Shown here: one piece after another, positions 27,740 to 36,247 of the stretch
How positions within the stretch are numbered: the stretch's first letter is position 1
Layout of the letters: each line of letters opens with the position of its first letter
NCBI GenBank assembly: GCA_050433985.1
Contig: JBNPWE010000013.1
Location: 30,644-94,643, forward strand
Reading direction: 5' to 3'
Source: JACIYW01 sp014359745
GTDB taxonomy: Bacteria > Pseudomonadota > Alphaproteobacteria > Rhodobacterales > Rhodobacteraceae
DNA length: 64,000 nt
Program-made: the position numbers and the translations under genes
Notes under the pieces: model-generated
Databases searched by the model: none
The model's input: only the letters and a program-made list of their open reading frames with translations
What the model was told of the DNA's origin: nothing

Positions 27740-28192
27740 TCAGCCCGCGTCATTGGGCGGCCAGCCCTGCGCATCGATCGAATCGACCCAGCGGAGGAAA
27801 TCGGCAAGGCCGCGGGTTTCCTCTTCGGTCAGATCGAAATAGGGCATCTGGCGGCGGCCCTCGATGCCGGAGGGCTGGGCCTTGATCCAGCCGTCGAGCA
27901 TCTGATAGGCGCCTTCGGGGTCGTCGGCGACGCCCCAGCGGGTGGTGACATTGCCCAGTTCCGGCGCGAAATACGCCCCCTCGCCCAGGATCGAATGACA
28001 GTTGATGCAGGTCTTGTCCTCCCAGATCTTCTTGCCGAGGGCGACGCTTTCGGTCAGCGTCTCGGCATTGGTCGAGGTGGTCACGATGTAACGGTGCGAA
28101 TGCACCGACAAACCCACGAAGATGATGATGAAGAACAGTGACCCGCCGTAGAATATGTTGCGGGCCATGCTCTTGGTCATGACTTCGCGCAT
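27740..28192 (-). CDS. norC: nitric oxide reductase cytochrome c subunit NorC
   Basis: 150 residues: one N-terminal membrane anchor (FYGGSLFFIIIFVGLSVHSH) and a periplasmic cytochrome c domain with CINCH at residues 62-66 and distal-side methionine in RRQMPYFDLTEEE. It passes electrons to NorB. The open frame extends upstream, but AAAGGAG just before ATG 28192 and the family N-terminus fix the start. A TTGAC-N4-GTCAA box lies 64 bp upstream. First gene of norCBQDEF. Confidence 0.96.
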   Translation of the reverse strand: MREVMTKSMARNIFYGGSLFFIIIFVGLSVHSHRYIVTTSTNAETLTESVALGKKIWEDKTCINCHSILGEGAYFAPELGNVTTRWGVADDPEGAYQMLDGWIKAQPSGIEGRRQMPYFDLTEEETRGLADFLRWVDSIDAQGWPPNDAG

Positions 28193-28255
28193 GATGATCT
28201 CCTTTGCGCGTGGATGCGTGTGCGCGATCCTTGCACCGCGGGCGGGACGCGCTCC

Positions 28256-28269
28256 TTGACTATTGTCAA
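28256..28269. promoter_or_regulatory. FNR/Dnr-type box upstream of norC
   Basis: A perfect inverted repeat TTGAC-TATT-GTCAA at 28256-28269, ending 64 bp before the norC ATG. This matches the half-site spacing of FNR, Dnr and NnrR regulators. Confidence 0.8.
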
Positions 28270-28340
28270 CGGAGGCGCGGGTTTTGGTGGGTGGGCAATA
28301 TGGCGTGGAATGGGCTGTTGCTGCGTTTGAACGGCAAATT

Positions 28341-28423
28341 GCAGGGTGGGTGAAACCCACGCGTATAGCCTATCTATATAGCCTATCTATATTGAGCGGG
28401 CGCGTGGGGTTCAGCCACCCTAC
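28341..28423. repeat. 83-bp inverted repeat (REPIN-like) between norC and nirI
   Basis: The left arm (28341-28363) reads GCAGGGTGGGTGAAACCCAC then GCG; the right arm (28400-28423) is its near-complement, ending AGCCACCCTAC. Each arm also contains an internal GTGGGT/ACCCAC hairpin. The centre holds two perfect 13-bp tandem copies of TATAGCCTATCTA (28364-28376 and 28377-28389). The 296-bp gap between norC and nirI otherwise holds only the box at 28256. Confidence 0.75.
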
Positions 28424-28488
28424 AGGGGCTGTCCGTTCCCGGCCAATATCGCCTGATTCACCTCTACCGCGCCCCGCCAGCGCGGGTC

Positions 28489-30531
28489 TCATGATGTGGC
28501 CTCGGTCTGGCGTTGGCGGCGTTTGAGCACCGGGCAGGTGGCCGTGTCATTCATCACCACCTGGCAGCGCAGGCAGAGCACGCATTCATTGGGGTTGATC
28601 CGCCCCAGCGGGTCAATCGCACCGACGGTGCATTTGGTCTCGCACAACCGGCATTCGCGGCCGCATTGCGGGCGGCGGTGCAGCCAGTCGAAGATCTTCA
28701 GTTTCGCCGGGATCGCCAGCGCCGCGCCCAGCGGGCAGAGATAGCGGCAGTAAAACCGTTCGATGAACAGCCCCGCCAACAGCAACGCCAGCACGAAGAC
28801 GACAAAGGGCCAGGCACGCATCATCCGCATGGAAATGGCGGTCTTGAACGGTTCGGCCTCGGCCAGTCGCAGCGCCAGATCCATCGAGTAGAAGCTGAGC
28901 GCGAGAATGGCCACGAAGAGCGTGTATTTGATCATCCAGAGCCGCTCGTGGATCGCCGGTGGGACCGCGATCTGCGGCACGCCAAACCGGCGGGCGGCGA
29001 GATTGCTGATCTCCTGAAGCGCCCCGAACGGGCAAAGCCAGCCGCAAAACACCCCCCGCCCCCAGAACAGCAGGCCAAGCGCAACACCGGACCACAGCGT
29101 GAAGATCACCGGCTCGATCAGGAAGGTCTCCCACCGAAAGCCCGAGAGCAGCGATTGCAAGAAGGCCACCACCTGTACGACTGACAACTGGCCGTTCAGC
29201 ACCCAGCCCAGCCACACCAGCGTCAGCGTCAGATAGCCCAGCCGCAGCCCCAGCCACAGCCGCTTGCGCCGCACGATCCATTCCTGCACCAGCAGGATCA
29301 GCGTCAGCGCCGCCATCATCACCATGACCGAGGCCACCTGAAACCGCTTGTCCTGCCAGCGCGATTGCCAGAGCGGCGCAGGCTCAGTCGGCGGCTTGGT
29401 GATATAGGCGGCGGGCAGGGCATAGCCCAGTTCGGTGATAAAGCTGACCTCGCCATCCTCTGTGGCGCGCGAGGCGGTCAGCTCCAGCGTGAAGGGCTGC
29501 GTCGGGTCAAAGCCGTCGCCGGGCAGGTGAAAGAGGCTCCGCTCCTTGAAATCCGGCGCGCCTTTGATGGCCAGATCGTCAATCCTTGTATAGCCGGATT
29601 TTACCAGCGCGATGCGCGCCTCATTCTGTACCACCACCAGCCGGTCGAACACGCCCCCCCGCCGCCATGCCGTGCCCCGATGCGAATAAAGCCCGCGCGA
29701 GGCCACGAAAAGGGCGGTTTCGCCGGGGCCTAGCGCACCCATGGCACGGGTATACTGCTGTTGGCCAAGGATGTTGCGCCCTATGGTGGGCGGGTCGATA
29801 AGCGCCGCGTAAAGATCAATGAAAGGCGCGTCGCCTGTTGGCACCGGCACCTTGGCCCCGGCCAGTGCCTGCGCCGCCTCGGTCAGGGTGACGGTGCGGT
29901 TGGTGATTGCGCCCTCTTCGATCAGCGCGTCCCAGTCGCGGGGCGCATAGCTCACCCGGTCGATGCCGCCGCCGGGCAGCAACCCGCGCGCAATCGCCAG
30001 GGTGCGCGCCGTGCGCAGGATCGAATCGCGGATCACGCCCGTCGAGACGGTCGCGCGCGAGATGATGTCAGGCATGTCCGGCCCCTTCCCCGCACCTTCC
30101 GGGTCGGCCAGATCGACCCCGGCAAAGCCGCCGACGAAACGAGAAATATCCTCATCCGACAGGCCCAGCGTCAGGATCGGCTCGGCATGTCGCATAAGCC
30201 GCGCCCCGGCGATCCGCCCCTGCATGTCAATCGCCACCAGCACATCCAGCGGGCGGCCCGAATAGCCGACCGAGCGCGTCACCTCCCATGTCGAGGCGAC
30301 AAAGCCCAACGCGCCCGAAGCCCCCGAGACCTGCCAGCCCGGCACGGCATCTTCCTGCCGTTGCAATGCCAGCGGGCCGGTGTGGTCAAAGAGTGCGGCG
30401 GCAATCGCGCGGGTGGGCATGGCCGGTGCGATCGGGCCCTGGGCCCCGGCACCGCCGATGCCCTGCGCCTGTGCCACGGACAGGGGCACGAGGTACAAGA
30501 TCAGCACGGTGATTAGAACGGCTCGCATCAT
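28489..30531 (-). CDS. nirI: NirI, NosR/NirI-type membrane flavo-iron-sulfur protein
   Basis: 680 residues. Order: Sec signal (ITVLILYLVPLSVAQAQG), periplasmic FMN-binding domain (about 60-160, APRDWDALIEEGAIT beyond it), five to six membrane helices, and C-terminal ferredoxin-like cysteines (CGREC, CETKC, CVLCLRCQ). This is the NosR/NirI layout; NirI is chosen because the gene is divergent from nirS. It supports nitrite reductase expression or electron supply. The start is ATG 30531, 34 bp from the shared box at 30566. Confidence 0.9.
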   Translation of the reverse strand: MMRAVLITVLILYLVPLSVAQAQGIGGAGAQGPIAPAMPTRAIAAALFDHTGPLALQRQEDAVPGWQVSGASGALGFVASTWEVTRSVGYSGRPLDVLVAIDMQGRIAGARLMRHAEPILTLGLSDEDISRFVGGFAGVDLADPEGAGKGPDMPDIISRATVSTGVIRDSILRTARTLAIARGLLPGGGIDRVSYAPRDWDALIEEGAITNRTVTLTEAAQALAGAKVPVPTGDAPFIDLYAALIDPPTIGRNILGQQQYTRAMGALGPGETALFVASRGLYSHRGTAWRRGGVFDRLVVVQNEARIALVKSGYTRIDDLAIKGAPDFKERSLFHLPGDGFDPTQPFTLELTASRATEDGEVSFITELGYALPAAYITKPPTEPAPLWQSRWQDKRFQVASVMVMMAALTLILLVQEWIVRRKRLWLGLRLGYLTLTLVWLGWVLNGQLSVVQVVAFLQSLLSGFRWETFLIEPVIFTLWSGVALGLLFWGRGVFCGWLCPFGALQEISNLAARRFGVPQIAVPPAIHERLWMIKYTLFVAILALSFYSMDLALRLAEAEPFKTAISMRMMRAWPFVVFVLALLLAGLFIERFYCRYLCPLGAALAIPAKLKIFDWLHRRPQCGRECRLCETKCTVGAIDPLGRINPNECVLCLRCQVVMNDTATCPVLKRRQRQTEATS

Positions 30532-30565
30532 GGGCAGACTGTCATGCCAAGCCGGATGCAAAGCG

Positions 30566-30579
30566 TTGACTTAGGTCAA
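30566..30579. promoter_or_regulatory. FNR/Dnr-type box between nirI and nirS
   Basis: TTGAC-TTAG-GTCAA, a perfect inverted repeat, lies 64 bp before the nirS ATG and 34 bp from the nirI ATG, so one site can serve both divergent promoters. It is the same type as the norC box. Confidence 0.8.
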
Positions 30580-30643
30580 GGCGCTCGGCGCTTAACCGCC
30601 GCACCCTCCTGCATGCCTCACCAGCGGAATTGGAGAACCCCAA

Positions 30644-32401
30644 ATGATACCCAGGAAAGCCACATGGCGCGCCACGCTGCTGTCAAGTGCGGCCCTCGCC
30701 CTCGGGCTGGCTGTCTCAGGCGCAAGCGCGCAGGAGGAGAAACCAAAGGACCATGCCGATGGCCCAGCGGCGGCCTATGAGCCCTCGATGACCACGCTTG
30801 GCCAGCTTCAGGTCGAAATCCCGGGCCGCAAACCCGGTGACCCGGTAATGACGCCCAGCGAGTACCAAAAGTCCAACACGATCTATTTCGAGCGTTGCGC
30901 CGGCTGCCATGGTGTGTTGCGCAAGGGCGCCACCGGCAAGGCGCTGACCCCCGACATCACCCGCGAGAACGGGTTTGAATATCTGCGCGACTTCATCACC
31001 TACGGCTCGCCTGCCGGCATGCCCAACTGGGGCACCTCGGGAGACCTCTCGGAGGAAGAAGTCGACATGATGGCGCGCTATCTGCTTCTGGAGCCTGCCG
31101 CCCCGCCTGAATTCGGCATGCCCGAGATGAAGGCAAGCTGGAAGGTGCATATCGCGCCTGAGAATCGCCCCACCGAAAAGATGAACGATTGGGACATCGA
31201 CAACCTGTTTTCGGTCACCCTGCGCGACTCGGGCGAAATCGCCCTGATCGACGGGAGCAGCTATGAAATCAAGTCGATCCTTCAGACCGGCTATGCCGTG
31301 CATATCAGCCGGATTTCCGCCTCGGGGCGCTATCTCTTCGTGATCGGCCGCGACGCCAAGGTCAACATGATCGACCTGTGGATGGAAAACCCCGGCACCG
31401 TCGCCGAGATCAAGGTCGGTGCCGAGGCCCGCTCGGTCGAGACCTCGAAGTTCAAGGGTTACGAGGACAAATACGCCATCGCCGGGGCCTATTGGCCGCC
31501 GCAATTCGTGATCATGGACGGTGATACGCTGGAGCCGCTGCGGATCAAATCGACCCGCGGCATGACCTATGACGATCAGAACTATCACCCCGAACCGCGC
31601 GTCGCCGCGATCCTGGGGTCGCATTACAAGCCCGAGTTTCTGGTCAACGTCAAGGAAACCGGCAAGATCATGATGGTGGATTATTCCGACATCGAGGCGC
31701 TCAAGATCACCGAGATCAACGCCGAGCGGTTCTTGCACGATGGCGGTCTGGACAGCACGCAGCGCTATTTCCTGACCGCCGCCAATGCGCGCGGCAAGGT
31801 GGTGGTGATCGACACCAAGGAGAGCAAGCTGGTGTCGGTGATCGAAACCGAAGGCCAGACCCCCCATCCGGGGCGCGGGGCCAACATCATCCACCCGACC
31901 TATGGGCCGGTCTGGGCAACCTCGCATCTGGGGGACGATACAATCGCCCTTATCGGCACCGATCCCGAGGGGCACCCGGATCAGGCGTGGAAGATGGTGC
32001 AACAGCTTTATGGTCTGGGCGGCGGATCGCTGTTCGTGAAAACTCACCCGACGTCGAAACATCTCTATGTCGATGCGCCGCTCAACCCCGATGCCGAGGT
32101 CTCGGGCTCGGTCGCGGTGTTCACTATCGCCGACATGGCGCAGGAAGAGCCGGAATTCACCGTGCTGCCCATCGTGGAATGGGCCGGGATCGCCGAGGGC
32201 CAGCCCCGCGTGGTGCAGGGCGAGTTCAACAAGGCCGGCAATGAGATCTGGTTCTCGGTCTGGAACGCCAAGGACCTGCAATCGGCCATCGTGGTGGTCG
32301 ATGACAAGACGCTGGAGCTGAAACATGTGATCAAGGATCCACGCCTGATCACGCCAACCGGCAAGTTCAACGTCTACAACACCCGCGCCGACGTCTACTG
32401 A
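30644..32401 (+). CDS. nirS: cytochrome cd1 nitrite reductase NirS
   Basis: 585 residues: Sec signal (LLSSAALALGLAVSGASA), a cytochrome c domain with CAGCH at residues 85-89, then the eight-bladed propeller that carries heme d1 (WKVHIAPENRP, NLFSVTLRDSGEIALIDGSS, THLGDDTIALIGTDPEGHPD-type blades, TPTGKFNVYNTRADVY end). It reduces nitrite to NO in the periplasm. Length is typical. It heads nirSECFDGHJN. A strong hairpin follows its stop. Confidence 0.98.
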   Translation: MIPRKATWRATLLSSAALALGLAVSGASAQEEKPKDHADGPAAAYEPSMTTLGQLQVEIPGRKPGDPVMTPSEYQKSNTIYFERCAGCHGVLRKGATGKALTPDITRENGFEYLRDFITYGSPAGMPNWGTSGDLSEEEVDMMARYLLLEPAAPPEFGMPEMKASWKVHIAPENRPTEKMNDWDIDNLFSVTLRDSGEIALIDGSSYEIKSILQTGYAVHISRISASGRYLFVIGRDAKVNMIDLWMENPGTVAEIKVGAEARSVETSKFKGYEDKYAIAGAYWPPQFVIMDGDTLEPLRIKSTRGMTYDDQNYHPEPRVAAILGSHYKPEFLVNVKETGKIMMVDYSDIEALKITEINAERFLHDGGLDSTQRYFLTAANARGKVVVIDTKESKLVSVIETEGQTPHPGRGANIIHPTYGPVWATSHLGDDTIALIGTDPEGHPDQAWKMVQQLYGLGGGSLFVKTHPTSKHLYVDAPLNPDAEVSGSVAVFTIADMAQEEPEFTVLPIVEWAGIAEGQPRVVQGEFNKAGNEIWFSVWNAKDLQSAIVVVDDKTLELKHVIKDPRLITPTGKFNVYNTRADVY

Positions 32402-32411
32402 CACAGCGCGC

Positions 32412-32441
32412 GCCGGGGGCCTCGTGAGGGCGGCCCCCGGC
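32412..32441 (+). terminator. GC-rich hairpin between nirS and nirE
   Basis: GCCGGGGGCC (32412-32421) pairs perfectly with GGCCCCCGGC (32432-32441) around a 10-base loop, followed by CCTTTCC. It lies 11 bp after nirS and 43 bp before nirE. It has no long T run, so it is more likely an attenuator or an mRNA 3'-end stabiliser giving excess nirS message than a full stop. Confidence 0.65.
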
Positions 32442-32483
32442 CCTTTCCAGCCAGGTTCAAGACCCAGCCGAGGAGCCCTGACA

Positions 32484-33251
32484 ATGACAGGCAAGGTATA
32501 TCTGATCGGCGCAGGCCCCGGCGCGGTCGATCTGATGACGCTGCGCGCGGTGGAGATGCTCAAATCCGCGGATGCGGTGGTCCATGACCGGCTGGTCAGC
32601 CCCGAAATTCTGGCGCTCGCCCCGGAAGGGGCCCGGATGGTGCCGGTTGGCAAGGCCCCGAAATACCATACCGTGCCGCAGGATCGGATCAACGAAATCC
32701 TGCATGAGCTGGCCTGCGAGGGGCTGACGGTCGCGCGGCTCAAGGGGGGTGATCCGCTGATCTTCGGGCGCGGATCAGAGGAAGCGGCCTATCTCGCGGC
32801 GCGCGGTATCCGCGTGGACTATGCCCCCGGCATCACCGCCGCGCAGGGCATGGCGGCGGCCACCGGCGTGCCGCTCACCCATCGCGGGCTGGCCACCGGC
32901 GTGCGCTATGTGACCGGCCATCGGGCGCGCGACGCAAAGCTCGATCTCGACTGGCAGAGCCTCGCCGATGAGAACACCACGCTGGTCATCTACATGGGCG
33001 CCGCCAATATCGCCGAGATCGCGCTCAACCTGATGCGCGCGGGCCTGCCCGGCAGCCTGCCGGTGCTGGCGGTGGCCCATGCCACCACCCCGCGCGAGGC
33101 GCGGCACCTCTCGCGGCTCGACCGGATCGGCATTGACATGGCCGAACGCCCGATGCCTGCCCCGGCACTCTTCGTTCTGGGGCATGTCGTCTCGCTTTAT
33201 CACAGCGCACCGCTGCCGCTCGACCTGCCGCAGGTAATGGCCGGTGAATAA
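32484..33251 (+). CDS. nirE: uroporphyrinogen-III C-methyltransferase NirE
   Basis: 255 residues with SUMT-family signatures: VYLIGAGPGAVDLMTLRAVE, DAVVHDRLVSPEIL, ARLKGGDPLIFGRGSEEA and YAPGITAAQGMAAATGVPLT. It makes precorrin-2, the first dedicated step to heme d1. GAGGAGC lies before ATG 32484; the frame is open upstream to 32424 without a better start. Lies directly in the nir operon, hence NirE rather than CobA. Confidence 0.93.
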   Translation: MTGKVYLIGAGPGAVDLMTLRAVEMLKSADAVVHDRLVSPEILALAPEGARMVPVGKAPKYHTVPQDRINEILHELACEGLTVARLKGGDPLIFGRGSEEAAYLAARGIRVDYAPGITAAQGMAAATGVPLTHRGLATGVRYVTGHRARDAKLDLDWQSLADENTTLVIYMGAANIAEIALNLMRAGLPGSLPVLAVAHATTPREARHLSRLDRIGIDMAERPMPAPALFVLGHVVSLYHSAPLPLDLPQVMAGE

Positions 33252-33543
33252 GGCGGCGCTGATACTGGCGCTGGTCGCCGCCCCTGCCCTGGCCGAACCG
33301 GACGCCCGCGCGCTGGAGCGGCTGGTGCGGCAGGATTGCGGATCGTGCCACGGGCTGACGCTCAAGGGCGGGCTGGGGCCGGACATTCGCGCGCAGGCGC
33401 TGACACATTACGAGGCCGAGGGGCTGAAAGCGGTGATCCTTGACGGTGTGCCGGGCACGCCGATGCCCCCCTGGCGGCCGCTTCTGACCGAGGCGGAGGC
33501 TGCGTGGATTGCCGATTACCTGCTGAACGGAGAAAGCGAATGA
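33244..33543 (+). CDS. nirC: cytochrome c NirC
   Basis: 99 residues: signal peptide (AALILALVAAPALA) and a small cytochrome c domain with CGSCH at 32-36 and an axial methionine in GTPMPPWRPLL. NirC is a periplasmic electron donor associated with nirS maturation. It starts with GTG overlapping the nirE end and ends overlapping the nirF ATG (ATGA). Confidence 0.9.
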   Translation: MNKAALILALVAAPALAEPDARALERLVRQDCGSCHGLTLKGGLGPDIRAQALTHYEAEGLKAVILDGVPGTPMPPWRPLLTEAEAAWIADYLLNGESE

Positions 33544-34808
33544 GCCTGACCCGACGCCTGTTCGGGGGCGCTGCCCCCACCGCCCTGCGGGCGACTTCCC
33601 TGGGATATTTAGGGCCAGAAGAAACATGGTCCTGGCTTCTTTTTGGCAAAAATACTCAGGTCCGAAAGCTGCTGACAGCGGCGGCGGTCGTTATCTGCGG
33701 GGCGATGGCCACTGGTGCGCAGGCGCAAGCTACCGGCGACCTGGGGCTGGTGGTGGAGCGCGCAACCGGCTCGCTTCTGGTCGTCGACCAGTCCGAGCGC
33801 GCGTCACTGGGGCGGATCGAGGGGCTGGGCGATCTGTCCCATGCCAGCCTCGTCTATTCGCCGGATGAACGCTTTGCCTATGTCTTTGGTCGCGATGGCG
33901 GGTTGACCAAGGTCGATATCCTGGAACGGCGCGTGGTCAAACGGGTCATGCAGGCAGGCAATTCCATTGGCGGGGCGATTTCCGACGACGGCCGCTATGT
34001 GGCCGTGTCGAATTACGATCCGGGCGGCGTGCGGGTGTTTGATGCGGGCACGCTGGAGATGGTGGCCGACATTCCTACAGGGTCCAAGACCATCGGGCTG
34101 GTGGATATTCCCGGCACGCGCTTTGTGTTTTCGCTGTGGGACGCGGGCGAGACCTGGATCGCCGATCTTTCCGATGTCCCCCCGCAAATCACCAAGATCA
34201 CCGGCATGGGCAAGAACCCCTATGACGCGCTGGTGACCGGCGATGGGCGCACCTATATTGTCGGGCTATTTGGCGAGGATCACCTCACGGCGCTCGATCT
34301 TTGGCAGGAAAGCCCCGCGCCGCGCACCATTCTGCCCGGCTATGCCGAGGGGCGCGAGGGCTTGCCAGTCTACAAGATGCCGCATCTGGAGGGCTGGGCG
34401 CTGGCGGGCACGGATTTCGTGCTGCCCGCCATGGGCCAGCACGAGGTGCTCTGGGTCGATGCGCGCACGTTGGACGAAACCGGGCGAACGCCCACCCATG
34501 GGCAGCCGGTTTTCGCCATGTCGCGGCCCGATGGCCGTCAGGTCTGGGTCAATTTCGCCCATCCACTCAATGACACCATCCAGGTGATCGACACGTTGAC
34601 CAAGCAGATCATCCATGAATTCAAACCCGGCCCCGGCGTGCTGCACATGGAATTCACCCCGCGCGGGCGCGAGGTGTGGGTGTCGGTGCGCGATGTCGGT
34701 CGCGTCATGGTCTATGACACCGAAACCTTCGAGAAGCTGAGCGAGATCGCGGCCGAAAGCCCCTCGGGTATCTTTTTCACCGCGCGCGCGCACAAGACGG
34801 GGCTGTAA
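33540..34808 (+). CDS. nirF: heme d1 biosynthesis protein NirF with repeat-derived leader
   Basis: 422 residues from ATG 33540. The body (LVVERATGSLLVVDQSERAS, SNYDPGGVRVFDAGTLEMVA, GPGVLHMEFTPRGREVWVSV) is the NirF propeller, related to the NirS d1 domain and needed for heme d1 assembly. The leader is odd: MSLTRR, then about 34 residues coded by a palindromic repeat (LFGGAAPTALRATSLGYLGP and onward to FGKNTQ), then a normal signal VRKLLTAAAVVICGAMATG. No in-frame ATG, GTG or TTG lies between the repeat and the signal. Confidence 0.93.
   Translation: MSLTRRLFGGAAPTALRATSLGYLGPEETWSWLLFGKNTQVRKLLTAAAVVICGAMATGAQAQATGDLGLVVERATGSLLVVDQSERASLGRIEGLGDLSHASLVYSPDERFAYVFGRDGGLTKVDILERRVVKRVMQAGNSIGGAISDDGRYVAVSNYDPGGVRVFDAGTLEMVADIPTGSKTIGLVDIPGTRFVFSLWDAGETWIADLSDVPPQITKITGMGKNPYDALVTGDGRTYIVGLFGEDHLTALDLWQESPAPRTILPGYAEGREGLPVYKMPHLEGWALAGTDFVLPAMGQHEVLWVDARTLDETGRTPTHGQPVFAMSRPDGRQVWVNFAHPLNDTIQVIDTLTKQIIHEFKPGPGVLHMEFTPRGREVWVSVRDVGRVMVYDTETFEKLSEIAAESPSGIFFTARAHKTGL
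33564..33660. repeat. three-hairpin palindromic repeat inside nirF
   Basis: Order on the plus strand: hairpin GGGGGC/GCCCCC with loop GCT (33564-33578); hairpin GCCC/GGGC with loop TGC (33582-33592); then a long imperfect stem whose left arm starts CCTGGGATATTT (33599) and whose right arm ends AAAAATACTCAGG (33660). The same three-part plan, reversed, occurs at 52905-52999. Here it stays open in the nirF frame. Confidence 0.8.
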
Positions 34809-34811
34809 GAG

Positions 34812-35801
34812 ATGCACCGATTCGCCGATCCCGTTGACCGCGCGCTGCTCGATGACTGGCAGCGGGATTTCCCGGTCGCGGCGCGGCCATTTGCCGCGCT
34901 GGCCCAAGAGCTGGGCACGTCGGAGGCGGATGTGATCGCGCGGCTTCGCGCCAGGCAGGCGGCGGGGCAGATCACCCGGGTGGGGGCCACGGTCGCACCG
35001 GGGACCATCGCCGCCAGTACGCTCGCCGCCGTGGCCGCGCCCGAGGCGCGGGTCGAGGAGGTGGCGGAGATCATCGGGGCCGAGCCGGGGGTCAACCATT
35101 CCTACCTGCGCGAAAATGCCTGGAACCTGTGGTTCGTCGCCACCGGGCCGGACCGGGCGCATATATCGGCCGCGCTGTCGCGGATCGGGCGGCGCAGCGG
35201 GCTGCGGGTGATGGATCTACCGCTGGTGCGACCCTTCAATCTCGATCTGGGGTTCTCGCTGCGCGGCGACACAAGGGTACGGCCCGTTTCGCTGCCGCCG
35301 GATATCACCATGCTGCGCCCCGGCGACCGCGAGATCGTGCAGGCGCTGATGCGCGGCCTGCCCCTGGTCGAGCGCCCCTATGCCGATATCGGCGCGTCTC
35401 TCGGGCTGGATATGGATGCGGTGATCGCGCGGATCAGGGTGTTGGTGGACGCGCGGATCATTTCGCGCCTTGGCGTGATCGTGCGGCACCGGGCGCTGGG
35501 CTGGCGGTCGAACGCGATGGTGGTCTGGGATCTGCCCTCCGAAGCGATCGACAGGGCCGGGCCGATGCTGGCGGCACAACCGGGCGTGACGCTGTGCTAT
35601 GAGCGCAGGCCAGTCGCGGGGGGCTGGCCCTACCGCCTCTATTCCATGATCCACGCCCGCAGCCGGGCCGAGGCGCTGGCGCATCTCGACGCGGCGGCGG
35701 CGCGCCCGGAATTGCAGGGCGTGCCGCATCTGGCGCTGTTTTCCAGCCATTGTTTCAAGCAGACCGGCGCACTGGTGGCGCGCGAAAGGAGAACGGCATG
35801 A
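34812..35801 (+). CDS. nirD: NirDL, fused siroheme decarboxylase subunit
   Basis: 329 residues made of two Lrp/AsnC-like halves: HTH plus ferredoxin-like domain at about 10-155 (WQRDFPVAARPFAALAQELG) and again at about 175-320 (IVQALMRGLPLVERPYADIG). This is the NirD-NirL fusion seen in several denitrifiers. With NirG and NirH it decarboxylates 12,18-didecarboxysiroheme precursors toward heme d1. It starts 3 bp after nirF and its stop overlaps nirG (ATGA). Confidence 0.9.
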   Translation: MHRFADPVDRALLDDWQRDFPVAARPFAALAQELGTSEADVIARLRARQAAGQITRVGATVAPGTIAASTLAAVAAPEARVEEVAEIIGAEPGVNHSYLRENAWNLWFVATGPDRAHISAALSRIGRRSGLRVMDLPLVRPFNLDLGFSLRGDTRVRPVSLPPDITMLRPGDREIVQALMRGLPLVERPYADIGASLGLDMDAVIARIRVLVDARIISRLGVIVRHRALGWRSNAMVVWDLPSEAIDRAGPMLAAQPGVTLCYERRPVAGGWPYRLYSMIHARSRAEALAHLDAAAARPELQGVPHLALFSSHCFKQTGALVARERRTA

Positions 35802-36247
35802 AACTTGACGCCACGGACCGGCTGATCCTGAATCGCTTGCAAGACGGCTTTCCTATCTGCCCCGACCCGTTCCTGAAGGTGGCCCAGGAATTGGGATTGA
35901 CCGAAGACGACCTGCTGGCGCGGCTGGGGCGGATGAAGGCCGCGCGGATCATCACCCGCTTTGGCCCCTTTTATGACGCCGAGGCGATGGGGGGCGCGTT
36001 TTGCCTTTGTGCCATGGCGGTGCCTGAGGCGGATTTCGAGACCGTCGTGACCAAAGTCAATGCCCGGCCAGAGGTGGCGCATAATTATGAGCGCAGTCAT
36101 CGTCTGAACATGTGGTTCGTTCTGGCTACGGAAACGGCAACCGAGATCGAGGCGGTGACCACGTCCCTTGAACAGGAAACAGGGCTGCGCGTGCTCCGTT
36201 TCCCCAAGCTGACGGAGTTCTTTATCGGGTTCAGGGTCGCCGCATGA
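35798..36247 (+). CDS. nirG: siroheme decarboxylase subunit NirG
   Basis: 149 residues of the AsnC-like NirD/G/H/L family: LDATDRLILNRLQDGFPICP, an HTH with LGLTEDDLLARLGRMKAARI and an effector domain with NYERSHRLNMWFVLATETA. Lacks a signal; acts in the cytoplasm. The ATG overlaps the nirDL stop and its stop overlaps nirH. The G label follows gene order. Confidence 0.88.
   Translation: MKLDATDRLILNRLQDGFPICPDPFLKVAQELGLTEDDLLARLGRMKAARIITRFGPFYDAEAMGGAFCLCAMAVPEADFETVVTKVNARPEVAHNYERSHRLNMWFVLATETATEIEAVTTSLEQETGLRVLRFPKLTEFFIGFRVAA

Noticed and set aside
28364..28389. CRISPR-like repeat
   Set aside because: Only two abutting 13-mers with no spacers; better explained as the centre of an inverted-repeat element.
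30716..32743. 675-codon minus-strand open frame across nirS and nirE
   Set aside because: Shadow of nirS/nirE; no signal, domain or ribosome site, and the plus-strand genes are unambiguous.
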